This document shows, piece by piece, positions 1 to 6,840 of a stretch of 17,552 nt of DNA. The notes below the pieces were generated by a model, which saw only the letters and a program-made list of their open reading frames with translations, was not told the DNA's origin and searched no databases. Position 1 is the stretch's first letter. Each line of letters opens with the position of its first letter. A program made the translations under genes and the position numbers. The stretch comes from Verrucomicrobia bacterium 12-59-8 (GTDB lineage Bacteria; Verrucomicrobiota; Verrucomicrobiae; Verrucomicrobiales; Verrucomicrobiaceae), in the NCBI GenBank assembly GCA_002279765.1, contig NCCR01000103.1, positions 1-17,552 on the forward strand, given 5' to 3'.

Positions 1-1
1 T

Positions 2-829
2 GAAGTCATCCAGGTCAATCTCTCTGAAATCAGCCACATCCCCACCGATGCCGACGGTCTCCTCCTCCTCGGCGCTCGCTACGACCTCTCGGAACGCGAG
101 GTCAGCATGCTCAATGATTACTGGCAGACCAAACGCGCAGGCATTTTCATCATGCTCGATCCCGGCGGTGAAACCTCACGCCTCAACGCCTTCCTCACCT
201 CCATCGGCGTGCGCCCCCGTGGCGACCGCGTCTTGATGGCGGAAAGCACCAGCACCGGCCCCAAGAAAGAGTTCTCCGTGCTCGGCGAATTCATGAAGGA
301 AGTGCCGTTCATTCGTCATCTCACCTCCTCAGCCATCACCCTGGCCGGACAGACAGAATCTCTCGAACTCCTCCAGGAAAACACGGCTCTCAAAGAGCAG
401 TCCATCAACATTCAGCCGCTCATTCTCGCCGCCCCGCGCTACTGGGGTGAACGCCAGTTTCTGGAAGAACTCCCCATCGTCGATGAAGAGGACACCGTGC
501 CGCCCATTTATGTCGCCGCCAGCATCGAGCGCGGCGCCGTGCGCGATGAAAAGCGCGCCGACAGCTCCCGCATGGTCGTCGTTTCCAACGCCACCCTCCT
601 CGACAAGCAGACCATGCTTGCCGTGAGCCGTGACTTTGTCGCCGCCGGACTCAACTGGCTGATGAATCGCGAAGACTTCATCGGCATCCCCGCCAAGTCC
701 AAACACGCCTACCGCATCCAGCTCAGCAGCAGGCAGCATGAGCTGATCTTCTGGGTCACCTCCATCACCCTGCCAGGCATCGTGCTGGCCTTTGGCCTCA
801 TGGTCTGGGCCAGCCGCCGGGCCGCATGA
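2..829 (+). CDS. GldG-like ABC-transport auxiliary protein, 3' part (5' end outside window)
   Basis: The frame is open from the window edge, so this is the C-terminal 275 residues of a longer protein. It matches the pattern of GldG / ABC_transp_aux proteins, which sit beside ABC permeases and are anchored in the membrane. Visible features are a DxDGLLLLGAR-type segment followed by a stretch describing a sheet-like 'IFIMLDPGG' core (about residues 45-62), a long periplasmic-type region, and one C-terminal hydrophobic helix (last ~28 residues, LIFWVTSITLPGIVLAFGLMV) ending in SRRAA, as GldG-like proteins usually do. The next gene, a DUF4340 protein, starts 16 bp downstream on the same strand; that pairing is a common arrangement with GldF/GldG-type transporters. 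The transported substrate is unknown, and a role in gliding cannot be claimed from this piece. The permease and ATPase genes would be expected upstream of the window. Confidence 0.8.
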   Translation, partial: EVIQVNLSEISHIPTDADGLLLLGARYDLSEREVSMLNDYWQTKRAGIFIMLDPGGETSRLNAFLTSIGVRPRGDRVLMAESTSTGPKKEFSVLGEFMKEVPFIRHLTSSAITLAGQTESLELLQENTALKEQSINIQPLILAAPRYWGERQFLEELPIVDEEDTVPPIYVAASIERGAVRDEKRADSSRMVVVSNATLLDKQTMLAVSRDFVAAGLNWLMNREDFIGIPAKSKHAYRIQLSSRQHELIFWVTSITLPGIVLAFGLMVWASRRAA

Positions 830-845
830 GAACCGACTTTGACGC

Positions 846-2681
846 ATGAGCGCACGCACCACCCTTCTCCTGTTTCTGCTCGTCGCCGCCATGGGCGCCA
901 TCATCCTCGGCATCGAGCGTTACTTCCCTTCCGCCCAGGAACTCCGTGAAATCAGGCGCGGCCCCACCCGCTTCGAAAAGGAAAAGATCACCCGCATCGA
1001 AGTCCTCACGGCTGAAAATCTGCCCCTCACCCTCGTGCGTGACGGCAACGCCTGGCGCATCGAAGCTCCGTACGAGGACCTTGCAGATCCGCAGAAAGTC
1101 GCCGCCCTCATCCTCACCCTCCACGGCGTGGACTGGATCGAGCGCATCCACCGCGAAGAATTCGATGGCGATGAATGGCAGAAAACCGGGCTCGACAAAC
1201 CACGCTTCAAAGTGCGCCTCCTCGCGGGAGATGCGCTGGCCTACGAGTGCTGGTTCGGCGCGCCCGCCGCTGTCGAAAACAGTCTCTACATCGGCATTCC
1301 AAACGCCGACCACGGTGCCACCGCCTGGTATCTTGCCAAGAGCGACGCACCCGCCGTCCTGCAAATTCCCGCCGCCTCCTGGCGCGATCCCAAATTGCTG
1401 CGCCTCCCTGCGGAAGTCATCACCAGCATCACCCTGAGCCAGGCCTCCGGTCAGGTCGTCCTCTCCCGCGAAAACGAGCACGCTCCCTGGCAGCTCGAGA
1501 AGCCGCTCAAAACACGCGGCAGCAAGGAGCGCATCACCGAGCTGCTGTCCACAATTCTCAACATCGAGATCACCGAAGCCAAGGATGTGGCTGCAGCTAG
1601 CAAGGAAGAAGCGCAGACCGCCCATGCCGATGAAATCAAAGTCACAATCGAATCCAAAACGCGTGGCAAATCCTACGAGTTCAGCGTGAAAAAACCCGCC
1701 GATGAAAAGCAGGCGGTCACCACCGCCACCACGACCTATCGCAAACCGGCCTTCACCGTGGTTGCTAAAAATCTCCTCAGCCTATGGGTCAGTCCCAATG
1801 CGCTGCGCGACCACCTGCTGGCACAGATTGATGGCGAACGGCTCGAATTCATCACCATCACCAGCAAGACGCATCCTGAAATTAGTCTGCGCAATGAAGG
1901 GGGCTCCTGGTATCTGCAACGCCATGGCAAGTGGGATCCCGCCAACGGCGAGCGTGTCTCGCGCTGCCTCAACGCCCTGAACACTTATGAAATCCTGCAG
2001 TTCGCCGCAGATTCTGCCGCTGATCTAGCCCCTTTCGGACTGGACGATCCCTTCCAAACGGTCACCTGGACCGCGCAGCGTGAAAAACCGGTGAAACTCA
2101 TGTTTGGTCATAATCCGGAAAGCACCCAATTTTTTGCCAAGTATGATAGCGAGCCTTTTATCTACCGCATTGATGCTTCGCTGCTGCCTTCCCTGCCCAC
2201 GGACGGCATCAAGTGGAAGGGGCTCGGCGCCCTGCGCTTCACCACCTTCGCGCTACGCCGAATCTCGATGGCACTGGGTGCCAATGCGCCGGTGATTCTC
2301 GATTACAACCCTGTCACCGCTCAATGGAAGGCGACCCGCGGAGGTCGCGATGTCACCGATGAGATCGATCGCGTGAAAGCAGACCAGCTCGCCGGCAACC
2401 TCGCACGCTTCACCGTACAGGACTGGGCCGCAGATCGCAGTGATGCGCTGCAGGCCTTGAAAACCCCCTTCCTCACCATCCAGATCGTTCTCGGGGAACC
2501 CGGCCGCTTGGACGGGCCTGTTCGTGAGATCGAAATTCTCTTCTCCCCGACGCAGCCCAATGCTGAAACCGCCTTCTATTTCGGTCAGATCAAAGACGAT
2601 CCCGACATCTTCTACATGACCCGCAACGCCCTGCTGCAAATCGTGGGTGACGGCGTGTTCAAACCGAAGTCGGCAAAGTAG
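846..2681 (+). CDS. DUF4340 domain-containing protein, N-terminally membrane anchored
   Basis: A 611-residue protein. The N-terminus is a hydrophobic helix (about residues 5-23, TTLLLFLLVAAMGAIILGI), preceded by a short basic stretch, so it is probably a membrane anchor with the rest outside the cytoplasm. The remainder is a repetitive beta-rich pattern (recurring 'ITRIEVL', 'ITSITLSQASGQVVLSRE', 'LEFITITSKTHPEISLRNEGGSWYL' segments alternating with 'LLxLPAE', 'LLPSLPTD') typical of DUF4340, here probably two or more copies. The start follows the upstream GldG-like stop by 16 bp and the two are very likely co-transcribed. No Shine-Dalgarno is evident. DUF4340 has no established biochemical function; its constant neighbourhood with GldG-type ABC systems suggests an accessory role there (inference). 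No catalytic motif is visible. Confidence 0.82.
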   Translation: MSARTTLLLFLLVAAMGAIILGIERYFPSAQELREIRRGPTRFEKEKITRIEVLTAENLPLTLVRDGNAWRIEAPYEDLADPQKVAALILTLHGVDWIERIHREEFDGDEWQKTGLDKPRFKVRLLAGDALAYECWFGAPAAVENSLYIGIPNADHGATAWYLAKSDAPAVLQIPAASWRDPKLLRLPAEVITSITLSQASGQVVLSRENEHAPWQLEKPLKTRGSKERITELLSTILNIEITEAKDVAAASKEEAQTAHADEIKVTIESKTRGKSYEFSVKKPADEKQAVTTATTTYRKPAFTVVAKNLLSLWVSPNALRDHLLAQIDGERLEFITITSKTHPEISLRNEGGSWYLQRHGKWDPANGERVSRCLNALNTYEILQFAADSAADLAPFGLDDPFQTVTWTAQREKPVKLMFGHNPESTQFFAKYDSEPFIYRIDASLLPSLPTDGIKWKGLGALRFTTFALRRISMALGANAPVILDYNPVTAQWKATRGGRDVTDEIDRVKADQLAGNLARFTVQDWAADRSDALQALKTPFLTIQIVLGEPGRLDGPVREIEILFSPTQPNAETAFYFGQIKDDPDIFYMTRNALLQIVGDGVFKPKSAK

Positions 2682-2725
2682 TCGTTAGCCCTGCGCTTCA
2701 GCGCATCAGCGCATCAGAAAAAACC

Positions 2726-2741
2726 GGCGGTGAAGGAGGGA
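2726..2741. repeat. Candidate att-like copy of the tRNA-Ser 3' end (distal)
   Basis: GGCGGTGAAGGAGGGA matches the tRNA-Ser 3' end at 4109-4124 in 15 of 16 positions (A instead of G at position 9), in the same orientation. It covers the discriminator, the acceptor strand and the start of the T-stem. It sits 45 bp after the DUF4340 stop, just before the composition changes. Confidence 0.45.
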
Positions 2742-2780
2742 GTTTCCGGCACTACCTGCCAACCCCTTAGTTTACAAGGA

Positions 2781-2835
2781 ATTGCGAAAATTGGACACAT
2801 CCTGAATGTGGCCGCTTGTTGTCCCAATTGGCAAT
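2781..2835. repeat. Imperfect inverted repeat / possible stem-loop
   Basis: The left arm 2781-2797 (attgcgaaaattggaca) and right arm 2820-2835 (tgtcccaattggcaat) are reverse complements apart from an internal three-base versus one-base bulge and one extra G, with a 22-base loop. There is no T-run, so this is not an intrinsic terminator. Function unknown. Confidence 0.4.
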
Positions 2836-3095
2836 AAGAATTACGCTCAACAACACGATCCTGCGAGCTGCATATTTACGGGGCGCCACGATTAAATCAT
2901 GGGACATCATTCTCTCTTGCGAACGTGTTAGCTGCCTCTCTGTGCCTGTATGACCTCTGATTTTGAAATAGCGATCCAAACGGAGCCTCTACCTGCTTTA
3001 GTCAGCATATGTCATCTCAAACTTCAAGCGTTTATGGCGATGCCAGTGATTTATTTCTTGTTTTTTGAAATCATTTGTCGAATGTAAAATGATCT

Positions 3096-3773
3096 ATGTC
3101 ACAGACTCCTAAAGAACAATTGGCTGCTTTCTATGAAAGCCATCACAGCAGAGGCAAATACGATTATTTCTATGGTGGAGAAGACCGTAAAAATCTCTTC
3201 ATCAAGCTAGTAGGTTCTGGAAAGAAAGTACTTGAGGTGGGATGTCGGGCGGGAAATCTTACTCAATTTATCGTACAAGGAAACGATGTTGTTGGTGTGG
3301 ACATCGACCGGGAGGCACTTAAGCTTTGTAACGAGCGGCTAGGTTGTGATGTGCACTGGATTGACATAGATGTTGAGCCTTTACCCTTTGCTAATCAGTC
3401 TTTTGATGTCGTTGTTTTTTCCGAGGTCATGGAGCACGTTCGTTTTCCAAAAAAATCTTTAACGGAAATACAGCGTGTTTTGAAGGCTTCAGGCCAACTT
3501 GTAGGCTCTGTACCTAACTCCTTCCGACTGCGAAATCGAATGCGATTCCTTTTCGGGCGACCGTATGAGAGTGATGTATCACATTTTCGGCAATACTCAC
3601 ACTCCATTCTCCGCAATCAGCTGTCACCATACTTTACTAAAATCCAGATTTACCCTGTCTCAGGTCATCTTTTGGGTGGCGGAAGCACTGGTATCCCTGT
3701 TTTTTCTTGGCTCCCTTTTAAAGTGAAAGCCCTTTTTGCACTTGATCTTGTGTTTGTGGGAGAGCCTAAATAA
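3096..3773 (+). CDS. Class I SAM-dependent methyltransferase (Methyltransf_11 type)
   Basis: A 225-residue protein with the class I Rossmann methyltransferase signature: motif I VLEVGCRAGNL (45-55), acidic ribose-binding Asp at the end of strand 2 (VVGVDID, D69/D71), motif around FDVVVFSEVMEHV (103-115), and the post-strand-4 segment LTEIQRVLKASGQLVGSVPN (122-141). These show SAM binding; the methyl acceptor is not determined. Proteins of this shape often act on small molecules, quinones or sugars in surface-polysaccharide loci, but no such locus adjoins it here. The gene is strikingly AT-rich and uses codons such as TTT, AAA and GTT far more than its neighbours, which indicates horizontal acquisition. 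It is alone inside the AT-rich segment ending at tRNA-Ser. The length and C-terminus look complete. No Shine-Dalgarno precedes the ATG. Confidence 0.85.
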   Translation: MSQTPKEQLAAFYESHHSRGKYDYFYGGEDRKNLFIKLVGSGKKVLEVGCRAGNLTQFIVQGNDVVGVDIDREALKLCNERLGCDVHWIDIDVEPLPFANQSFDVVVFSEVMEHVRFPKKSLTEIQRVLKASGQLVGSVPNSFRLRNRMRFLFGRPYESDVSHFRQYSHSILRNQLSPYFTKIQIYPVSGHLLGGGSTGIPVFSWLPFKVKALFALDLVFVGEPK

Positions 3774-4107
3774 ATTATCGGACTTCGTGAAGAGTTCAAT
3801 TTGTTGCGCTTCCCCTTACGCGCCAATATTCTGCCTGAAATATACATTCAGTTGAGGGAGACCAAATTCCAATTGTCCGCATATAAACGGAGGTCTTGAG
3901 GGCTTTCTTGAGTTACCTCCGTTTCATTACGCTTTGAAGGTCTATCGGTACCTTCGCTCCAATGTAATAACAGCTGCCTCTTCGCTGGAGTCTGGTGTGT
4001 CTCGGCGCTCTGCAATTCTTCTGGTGTCTCATGGTGGTATTCCATTCTCAGAATGCAGGCGGAGCGATTTTTACATTTCTTTGCCCCCCAAGGGCTGGCG
4101 GTCGAAT
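3774..4107. other. Intergenic region, 334 bp, AT-rich right part of the insert
   Basis: Between the methyltransferase stop and the tRNA-Ser 3' end. It contains a perfect 10-bp inverted repeat (3885-3924). Short open frames on both strands (3848-4045 minus, 3934-4116 plus) show no conserved motif, no ribosome binding site and no plausible protein composition, so they are not called. The last 25 bases before the tRNA turn GC-rich again. Confidence 0.6.
3885..3924. repeat. Perfect 10-bp inverted repeat, possible hairpin or terminator of the methyltransferase gene
   Basis: The arms aaacggaggt (3885-3894) and acctccgttt (3915-3924) are exact reverse complements around a 20-base loop that itself holds the direct repeat cttgag twice. 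It lies 111 bp after the methyltransferase stop. The right arm ends in TTT but no longer U-run follows, so terminator function is doubtful. Confidence 0.45.
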
Positions 4108-4198
4108 TGGCGGTGAGGGAGGGATTCGAACCCTCGGTAGCTGTTAAGGCTACGCATCTTTAGCAAAGATGTGCTTTCGACCACTCAGCCACCTCACC
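4108..4198 (-). tRNA. tRNA-Ser (anticodon GCT)
   Basis: On the minus strand a complete class II tRNA folds: acceptor GGTGAGG pairs with CCTCACC (7 bp); anticodon stem CATCT/AGATG with 7-base loop TTGCTAA gives anticodon GCT (complement of 4162-4164), reading AGC and AGT; a long variable arm with stem GTAGC/GCTAC, diagnostic of Ser (or Leu/Tyr); T-arm GAGGG-TTCGAAT-CCCTC. The discriminator is G, correct for serine tRNAs. The CCA end is encoded (TGG on the plus strand at 4108-4110). It lies 92 bp downstream of trmD on the same strand and might be co-transcribed or have its own promoter; I could not identify one. Its 3' end is the border of the AT-rich insert. Confidence 0.97.
4109..4124. repeat. 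Candidate att-like core within the tRNA-Ser 3' end
   Basis: GGCGGTGAGGGAGGGA is part of the functional tRNA gene (T-stem strand, acceptor strand, discriminator and CC of CCA on the minus strand) and recurs with one mismatch at 2726-2741. Because the tRNA is intact, this copy would be the one that preserves the gene after integration. Confidence 0.45.
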
Positions 4199-4290
4199 AA
4201 TAGTTGTCCCGCGATCGGATGATCAGCGGAGTGCTTATTTAGCGTGCAGCGTGGCGGATCGTCAAACGAAATGTCATTCTCAGGCGCATC

Positions 4291-4962
4291 TCAGCCGAAT
4301 AAATCTGGGCGGTTCGCCCGTGTACGCTCCAGCGCCTGCTGCTCGCGCCATGCGGCAATCTTCGCGTGATTCCCGCTCAGCAGTATGTCTGGCACCTTCA
4401 GGCCACGGTACTCAGCAGGCTTGGTGTACTGCGGTGCCTCCAACAGACCGCTGGCGCCAAAGCTTTCCTCCACTGCGCTCATCTCATCTCCCAGCACGCC
4501 GGGCAGCAGGCGCACGATGGCATCCATCACCACGACGGCGGCGATGGCTCCATTGGTCAGTACGTAGTCCCCCAGACTGATCTCCTCATCCACCCAGTGC
4601 TCGATGATGCGATGGTCGATGCCTTCGTAGTGGCCCGAAAGGAAGATCAAATGCGGCTCAGCGGAAAGCCGCCTCGCCGTGGCCTGATCAAAACGTTTTC
4701 CTGCGGGTGAGAGGTAAATGATGCGCGCTTCTGGCGTATCGAGGCGGTCAAGCGTCTCAAATACCGGCTCCGGGCGGATCACCATCCCCTGCCCTCCACC
4801 GTAGGGGGTGTCATCCACATGGCGGTGTTTGCCCAGTCCCTGCTCACGCAGGTCATGCACCCGCAGGTCCAGAATGCCCTTCTCCTGCGCACGGCCCATC
4901 ATGCTCAGGCCCATCGGCACCGAGACCAGTTCGGGAAACAGCGTCACCACATCAATTCGCAT
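4291..4962 (-). CDS. trmD: tRNA (guanine(37)-N1)-methyltransferase TrmD
   Basis: A 223-residue SPOUT-class enzyme that transfers a methyl group from SAM to N1 of G37 in tRNAs with G36, preventing +1 frameshifts. The start at 4962 is chosen because [13 protein letters not shown] is the canonical TrmD N-terminus; the frame stays open to an ATG at 5049, but that 29-residue extension is unlike the family. Visible motifs are [12 protein letters not shown] (phosphate/SAM loop region), [14 protein letters not shown] and the trefoil-knot segment [30 protein letters not shown], followed by [17 protein letters not shown] and [17 protein letters not shown]. The length is slightly short of the roughly 240-250 residues of E. 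coli TrmD but all core blocks are present. It does not sit in the usual rpsP-rimM-trmD-rplS cluster; its neighbours are tRNA-Ser downstream and divergent sucC upstream. Confidence 0.96.
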   Translation of the reverse strand: MRIDVVTLFPELVSVPMGLSMMGRAQEKGILDLRVHDLREQGLGKHRHVDDTPYGGGQGMVIRPEPVFETLDRLDTPEARIIYLSPAGKRFDQATARRLSAEPHLIFLSGHYEGIDHRIIEHWVDEEISLGDYVLTNGAIAAVVVMDAIVRLLPGVLGDEMSAVEESFGASGLLEAPQYTKPAEYRGLKVPDILLSGNHAKIAAWREQQALERTRANRPDLFG

Positions 4963-5030
4963 TCTGGGGCTATGCAGCAGCCTTGCAGGCACGGCAAGCA
5001 CGGCATTCTCACCTTCACCGGGAATGCACC

Positions 5031-5058
5031 TTGACGCTTCGGGACGCACTCCTACTAT
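5031..5058 (+). promoter_or_regulatory. Sigma70-type promoter of sucC
   Basis: TTGACG (5031-5036) and TACTAT (5053-5058) are separated by 16 bp, close to the housekeeping consensus. Transcription would start near 5065, leaving a leader of only about 15 bases before the sucC ATG at 5081. The leader has no Shine-Dalgarno but is T-rich. The site overlaps the open frame upstream of the accepted trmD start, which supports the shorter trmD. Confidence 0.6.
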
Positions 5059-5080
5059 CGCAGACCCCTATTTTTTCTCC

Positions 5081-6265
5081 ATGAACATCCACGAGTATCA
5101 AGCCAAGCAACTGTTCGACAAATTCGGCGTCGCCAGTCCCAAAGGAATCGTCGCCAGCACGGCGGCAGAAGCGGGAGCCGCCGCACGTGAAATCGGCCAG
5201 GCCGGACTCGTGGTGAAAGCCCAGGTGCATGCAGGCGGCCGTGGCAAAGGCACCTTCAAAAACGGTTTCAAAGGCGGTGTCCATCTCGTAAACACTCCGG
5301 AAGAAGCAGAGGACATCGCCGGCAAGATGCTCGGCCAGACCCTCGTCACCCACCAGACCGGCCCGGAAGGCAAGCTCGTGAGCAAGGTGCTCATCGCCAA
5401 AGCCGTGGACATCACCAAGGAATACTACTTCGCCATTCTATTTGATCGTGTCTCCAGCAGCCACGCCATCATCGCCTCCACCGAAGGCGGCATGAACATC
5501 GAAGAAGTCGCCGAAAAGACTCCGGAGAAGATCAGCAAGGAGTTTGTGAATCCTGCCATCGGCCTTCAGGCCTACCAGTGCCGCAAGGTGGCTGCGTCCC
5601 TCGGACTGCGCGGCCCCCTCATGACCCAGGCCGTGAAGCTCTTCACCGCCCTCTGGAATCTCTACCTCAAGAGCGACTGCTCCTTGGTGGAAATCAATCC
5701 CCTCGCCATCACCACAGACAACCAAGTCGTGGCGCTCGATGCCAAGTTCAACTTCGACGACAACGCTCTCTACCGTCAGAAGGACGTCGTCGCCATGCGT
5801 GACACAACGGAAGAAGATCCTCGCGAGGTCGCTGCAAGCGAATTCGGTCTCAACTACATCGGTCTCGATGGCAACATCGCCTGCCTCGTCAACGGTGCCG
5901 GCCTTGCCATGTCCACCATGGACATCATCAAATTCCATGGCGGCGAGCCGGCCAACTTCCTCGACGTCGGCGGCGGTGCTACGAAGGAACAGGTCACCGC
6001 AGCCTTCAAAATCATTCTCGGGGATCCCAATGTGAAGGGCATCCTGGTGAACATCTTTGGCGGTATCATGGACTGCAACATCATCGCCACCGGCATCATC
6101 GCCGCAGCGCAGGAAGTCTCCTTGAACATCCCGCTCGTCGTCCGCCTTGAAGGCAACAACGTCGAAGCCGGCAAGGCCACCCTCGCCGCCAGCGGCCTGA
6201 AGATTACCAGCGCCGCCGATCTGACCGACGCGGCGCAGAAGATCGTCGCAGAGGTGAATGGCTGA
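5081..6265 (+). CDS. sucC: Succinate-CoA ligase (ADP-forming) subunit beta
   Basis: A 394-residue SucC, the ATP-grasp subunit that with SucD converts succinyl-CoA and ADP/GDP to succinate and ATP/GTP in the TCA cycle. The start at 5081 gives the canonical [17 protein letters not shown]; the frame extends further upstream to 4808, but that stretch is the antisense of trmD. Motifs: [13 protein letters not shown] (nucleotide-binding loop), [40 protein letters not shown], then [14 protein letters not shown] and [20 protein letters not shown] of the CoA-ligase domain that contacts SucD. Length is normal (E. coli 388). It has its own promoter and a strong terminator and so looks monocistronic. sucD, normally adjacent, is not present in this window and must be elsewhere if the enzyme works. 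Confidence 0.97.
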   Translation: MNIHEYQAKQLFDKFGVASPKGIVASTAAEAGAAAREIGQAGLVVKAQVHAGGRGKGTFKNGFKGGVHLVNTPEEAEDIAGKMLGQTLVTHQTGPEGKLVSKVLIAKAVDITKEYYFAILFDRVSSSHAIIASTEGGMNIEEVAEKTPEKISKEFVNPAIGLQAYQCRKVAASLGLRGPLMTQAVKLFTALWNLYLKSDCSLVEINPLAITTDNQVVALDAKFNFDDNALYRQKDVVAMRDTTEEDPREVAASEFGLNYIGLDGNIACLVNGAGLAMSTMDIIKFHGGEPANFLDVGGGATKEQVTAAFKIILGDPNVKGILVNIFGGIMDCNIIATGIIAAAQEVSLNIPLVVRLEGNNVEAGKATLAASGLKITSAADLTDAAQKIVAEVNG

Positions 6266-6318
6266 TTCTTCAGCCACACCCCGGTTTTAAGGGATCAAAC
6301 AATCCCCTAAACAATTTT

Positions 6319-6354
6319 GAAAACCCGATTTACGGCCTCGTAAATCGGGTTTTC
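6319..6354 (+). terminator. Intrinsic terminator after sucC (perfect 16-bp stem)
   Basis: The left arm 6319-6334 (gaaaacccgatttacg) and right arm 6339-6354 (cgtaaatcgggttttc) are exact reverse complements with a 4-base loop GCCT. The arm ends in TTTT, followed by C and a T-rich tract, and mirrored A-tracts on the other side could make it bidirectional. It lies 54 bp after the sucC stop and only 11 bp before the next start codon. Confidence 0.85.
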
Positions 6355-6365
6355 ATTTATGCACC

Positions 6366-6839
6366 ATGGCTAGCATCACAACCGAAGAACTCCTCGCACA
6401 CACCCAATGGCTCGAAAGCGGCGGCAAAAGCGGCCGCAAGATCGACGAAACCGGCATGAACCTCGCAGGCGCAACGCTCAATGACCTCAACATGGCCAAA
6501 GCCCAGTTCGTCGGTACCACCTTCACCAAGGCCAACCTGGCAGGCACCAATCTCTCCGGCGGCGACTTTAGCGGCGCGAACCTCGACAGCGCCAATCTGA
6601 GCGGCGCAGACCTCAGCGGTGCGGATCTCGGCGGCGTCTCCCTCCGTCATGCCAACCTCAGCCATGCCAACGTCCGTGGTGCAGATCTTTCCGGGGCCAA
6701 CCTGGAAGGCGCCAATCTGACCAACGCCGATTTTACCAATGCGGATCTCATCGCCGCGAACCTGAACGGCACCGTGCAAACGGGCATGGTTTACACCGGT
6801 GCGATACTGGCGGACACACAGGGCCTGAAAGCACAGTAG
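6366..6839 (+). CDS. Pentapeptide-repeat protein
   Basis: A 157-residue protein. Residues ~1-30 form a short leader (TTEELLAHTQWLESGGKSGRKID) of the type often seen before pentapeptide repeats; residues ~31-150 are tandem A(N/D)LxX units, for example ANLAG TNLSG GDFSG ANLDS ANLSG ADLSG ADLGG. Such repeats fold into a right-handed square beta-helix. Known members include DNA-mimic gyrase protectors (Qnr, MfpA), but most are of unknown function, and nothing here points to gyrase. There is no signal peptide or membrane helix, so it is probably cytoplasmic. The start at 6366 lies 11 bp past the sucC terminator hairpin with no room for an independent promoter downstream of it; an internal ATG at 6456 is an alternative start at the first repeat. 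Confidence 0.85.
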   Translation: MASITTEELLAHTQWLESGGKSGRKIDETGMNLAGATLNDLNMAKAQFVGTTFTKANLAGTNLSGGDFSGANLDSANLSGADLSGADLGGVSLRHANLSHANVRGADLSGANLEGANLTNADFTNADLIAANLNGTVQTGMVYTGAILADTQGLKAQ

Positions 6840-6840
6840 C

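Larger units (their letters stand above)
2682..3095. other. Intergenic region, 414 bp; left edge of the AT-rich insert
   Basis: The first ~80 bases are GC-rich and include a short tandem repeat (8-base unit tcagcgca, about 2.5 copies, 2698-2717) and the 16-base copy of the tRNA-Ser 3' end at 2726-2741. From about 2770 the composition becomes clearly AT-richer. It holds an imperfect inverted repeat (2781-2835). A 70-codon minus-strand frame at 2767-2979 has no recognisable features and no ribosome binding site, and I do not call it. A TTGAAA (3065-3070) and TAAAAT (3085-3090) lie just before the methyltransferase start, but the 14-bp spacing is poor, so no promoter is called. Confidence 0.6.
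2726..4108. mobile_element. Putative small or decayed genomic island at the 3' end of tRNA-Ser
   Basis: An approximately 1.38-kb segment bounded by a 16-base near-repeat of the tRNA-Ser 3' end (2726-2741 versus 4109-4124, one mismatch) and much poorer in G+C than its surroundings: lines counted by hand give about 35-43% GC inside against about 70% in sucC. tRNA 3' ends are classic tyrosine-recombinase integration sites. The only gene inside is a SAM methyltransferase, with no integrase or transposase, so this would be a remnant, a deletion product, or an element mobilised in trans. Weak inverted similarity also exists between the two inner edges (2754-2768 and 4090-4102). The interpretation is inferred; the repeat and the composition change are directly visible. 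Confidence 0.42.

Noticed and set aside
798..1625. Long minus-strand frame (275 codons) opposite the DUF4340 gene
   Set aside because: It is antisense to a well-supported gene, glycine- and acid-rich with no family motif; a by-product of GC-biased third positions.
2698..2717. Short tandem repeat (8-base unit, about 2.5 copies) after the DUF4340 stop
   Set aside because: Too short and too few copies to be a CRISPR array or a notable satellite; it probably arose by slippage.
2767..2979. Possible small minus-strand gene in the AT-rich insert (70 codons)
   Set aside because: No ribosome binding site, no conserved motif, and composition typical of random AT-moderate sequence.
3065..3090. TTGAAA / TAAAAT promoter for the methyltransferase gene
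   Set aside because: The spacing is only 14 bp and the start codon follows almost at once, so the match may be chance in AT-rich DNA.
3848..4045. Possible small minus-strand gene between the methyltransferase and tRNA-Ser
   Set aside because: No start signal and an implausible composition; the frame spans the 3885-3924 hairpin.
4291..4962. Possible substitution of the catalytic Asp of TrmD by Glu (EESF instead of EDSF)
   Set aside because: It rests on my unaided alignment and I cannot exclude that Glu is common at this position in the family. The rest of the enzyme is normal.
4963..5049. 29-residue N-terminal extension of TrmD from an upstream ATG
   Set aside because: The canonical TrmD start is [11 protein letters not shown] at 4962, and the extension would overlap the sucC promoter.
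5438..6277. Long minus-strand frame (279 codons) opposite sucC
   Set aside because: Pure antisense of a canonical sucC, with low-complexity composition and no recognisable domain.
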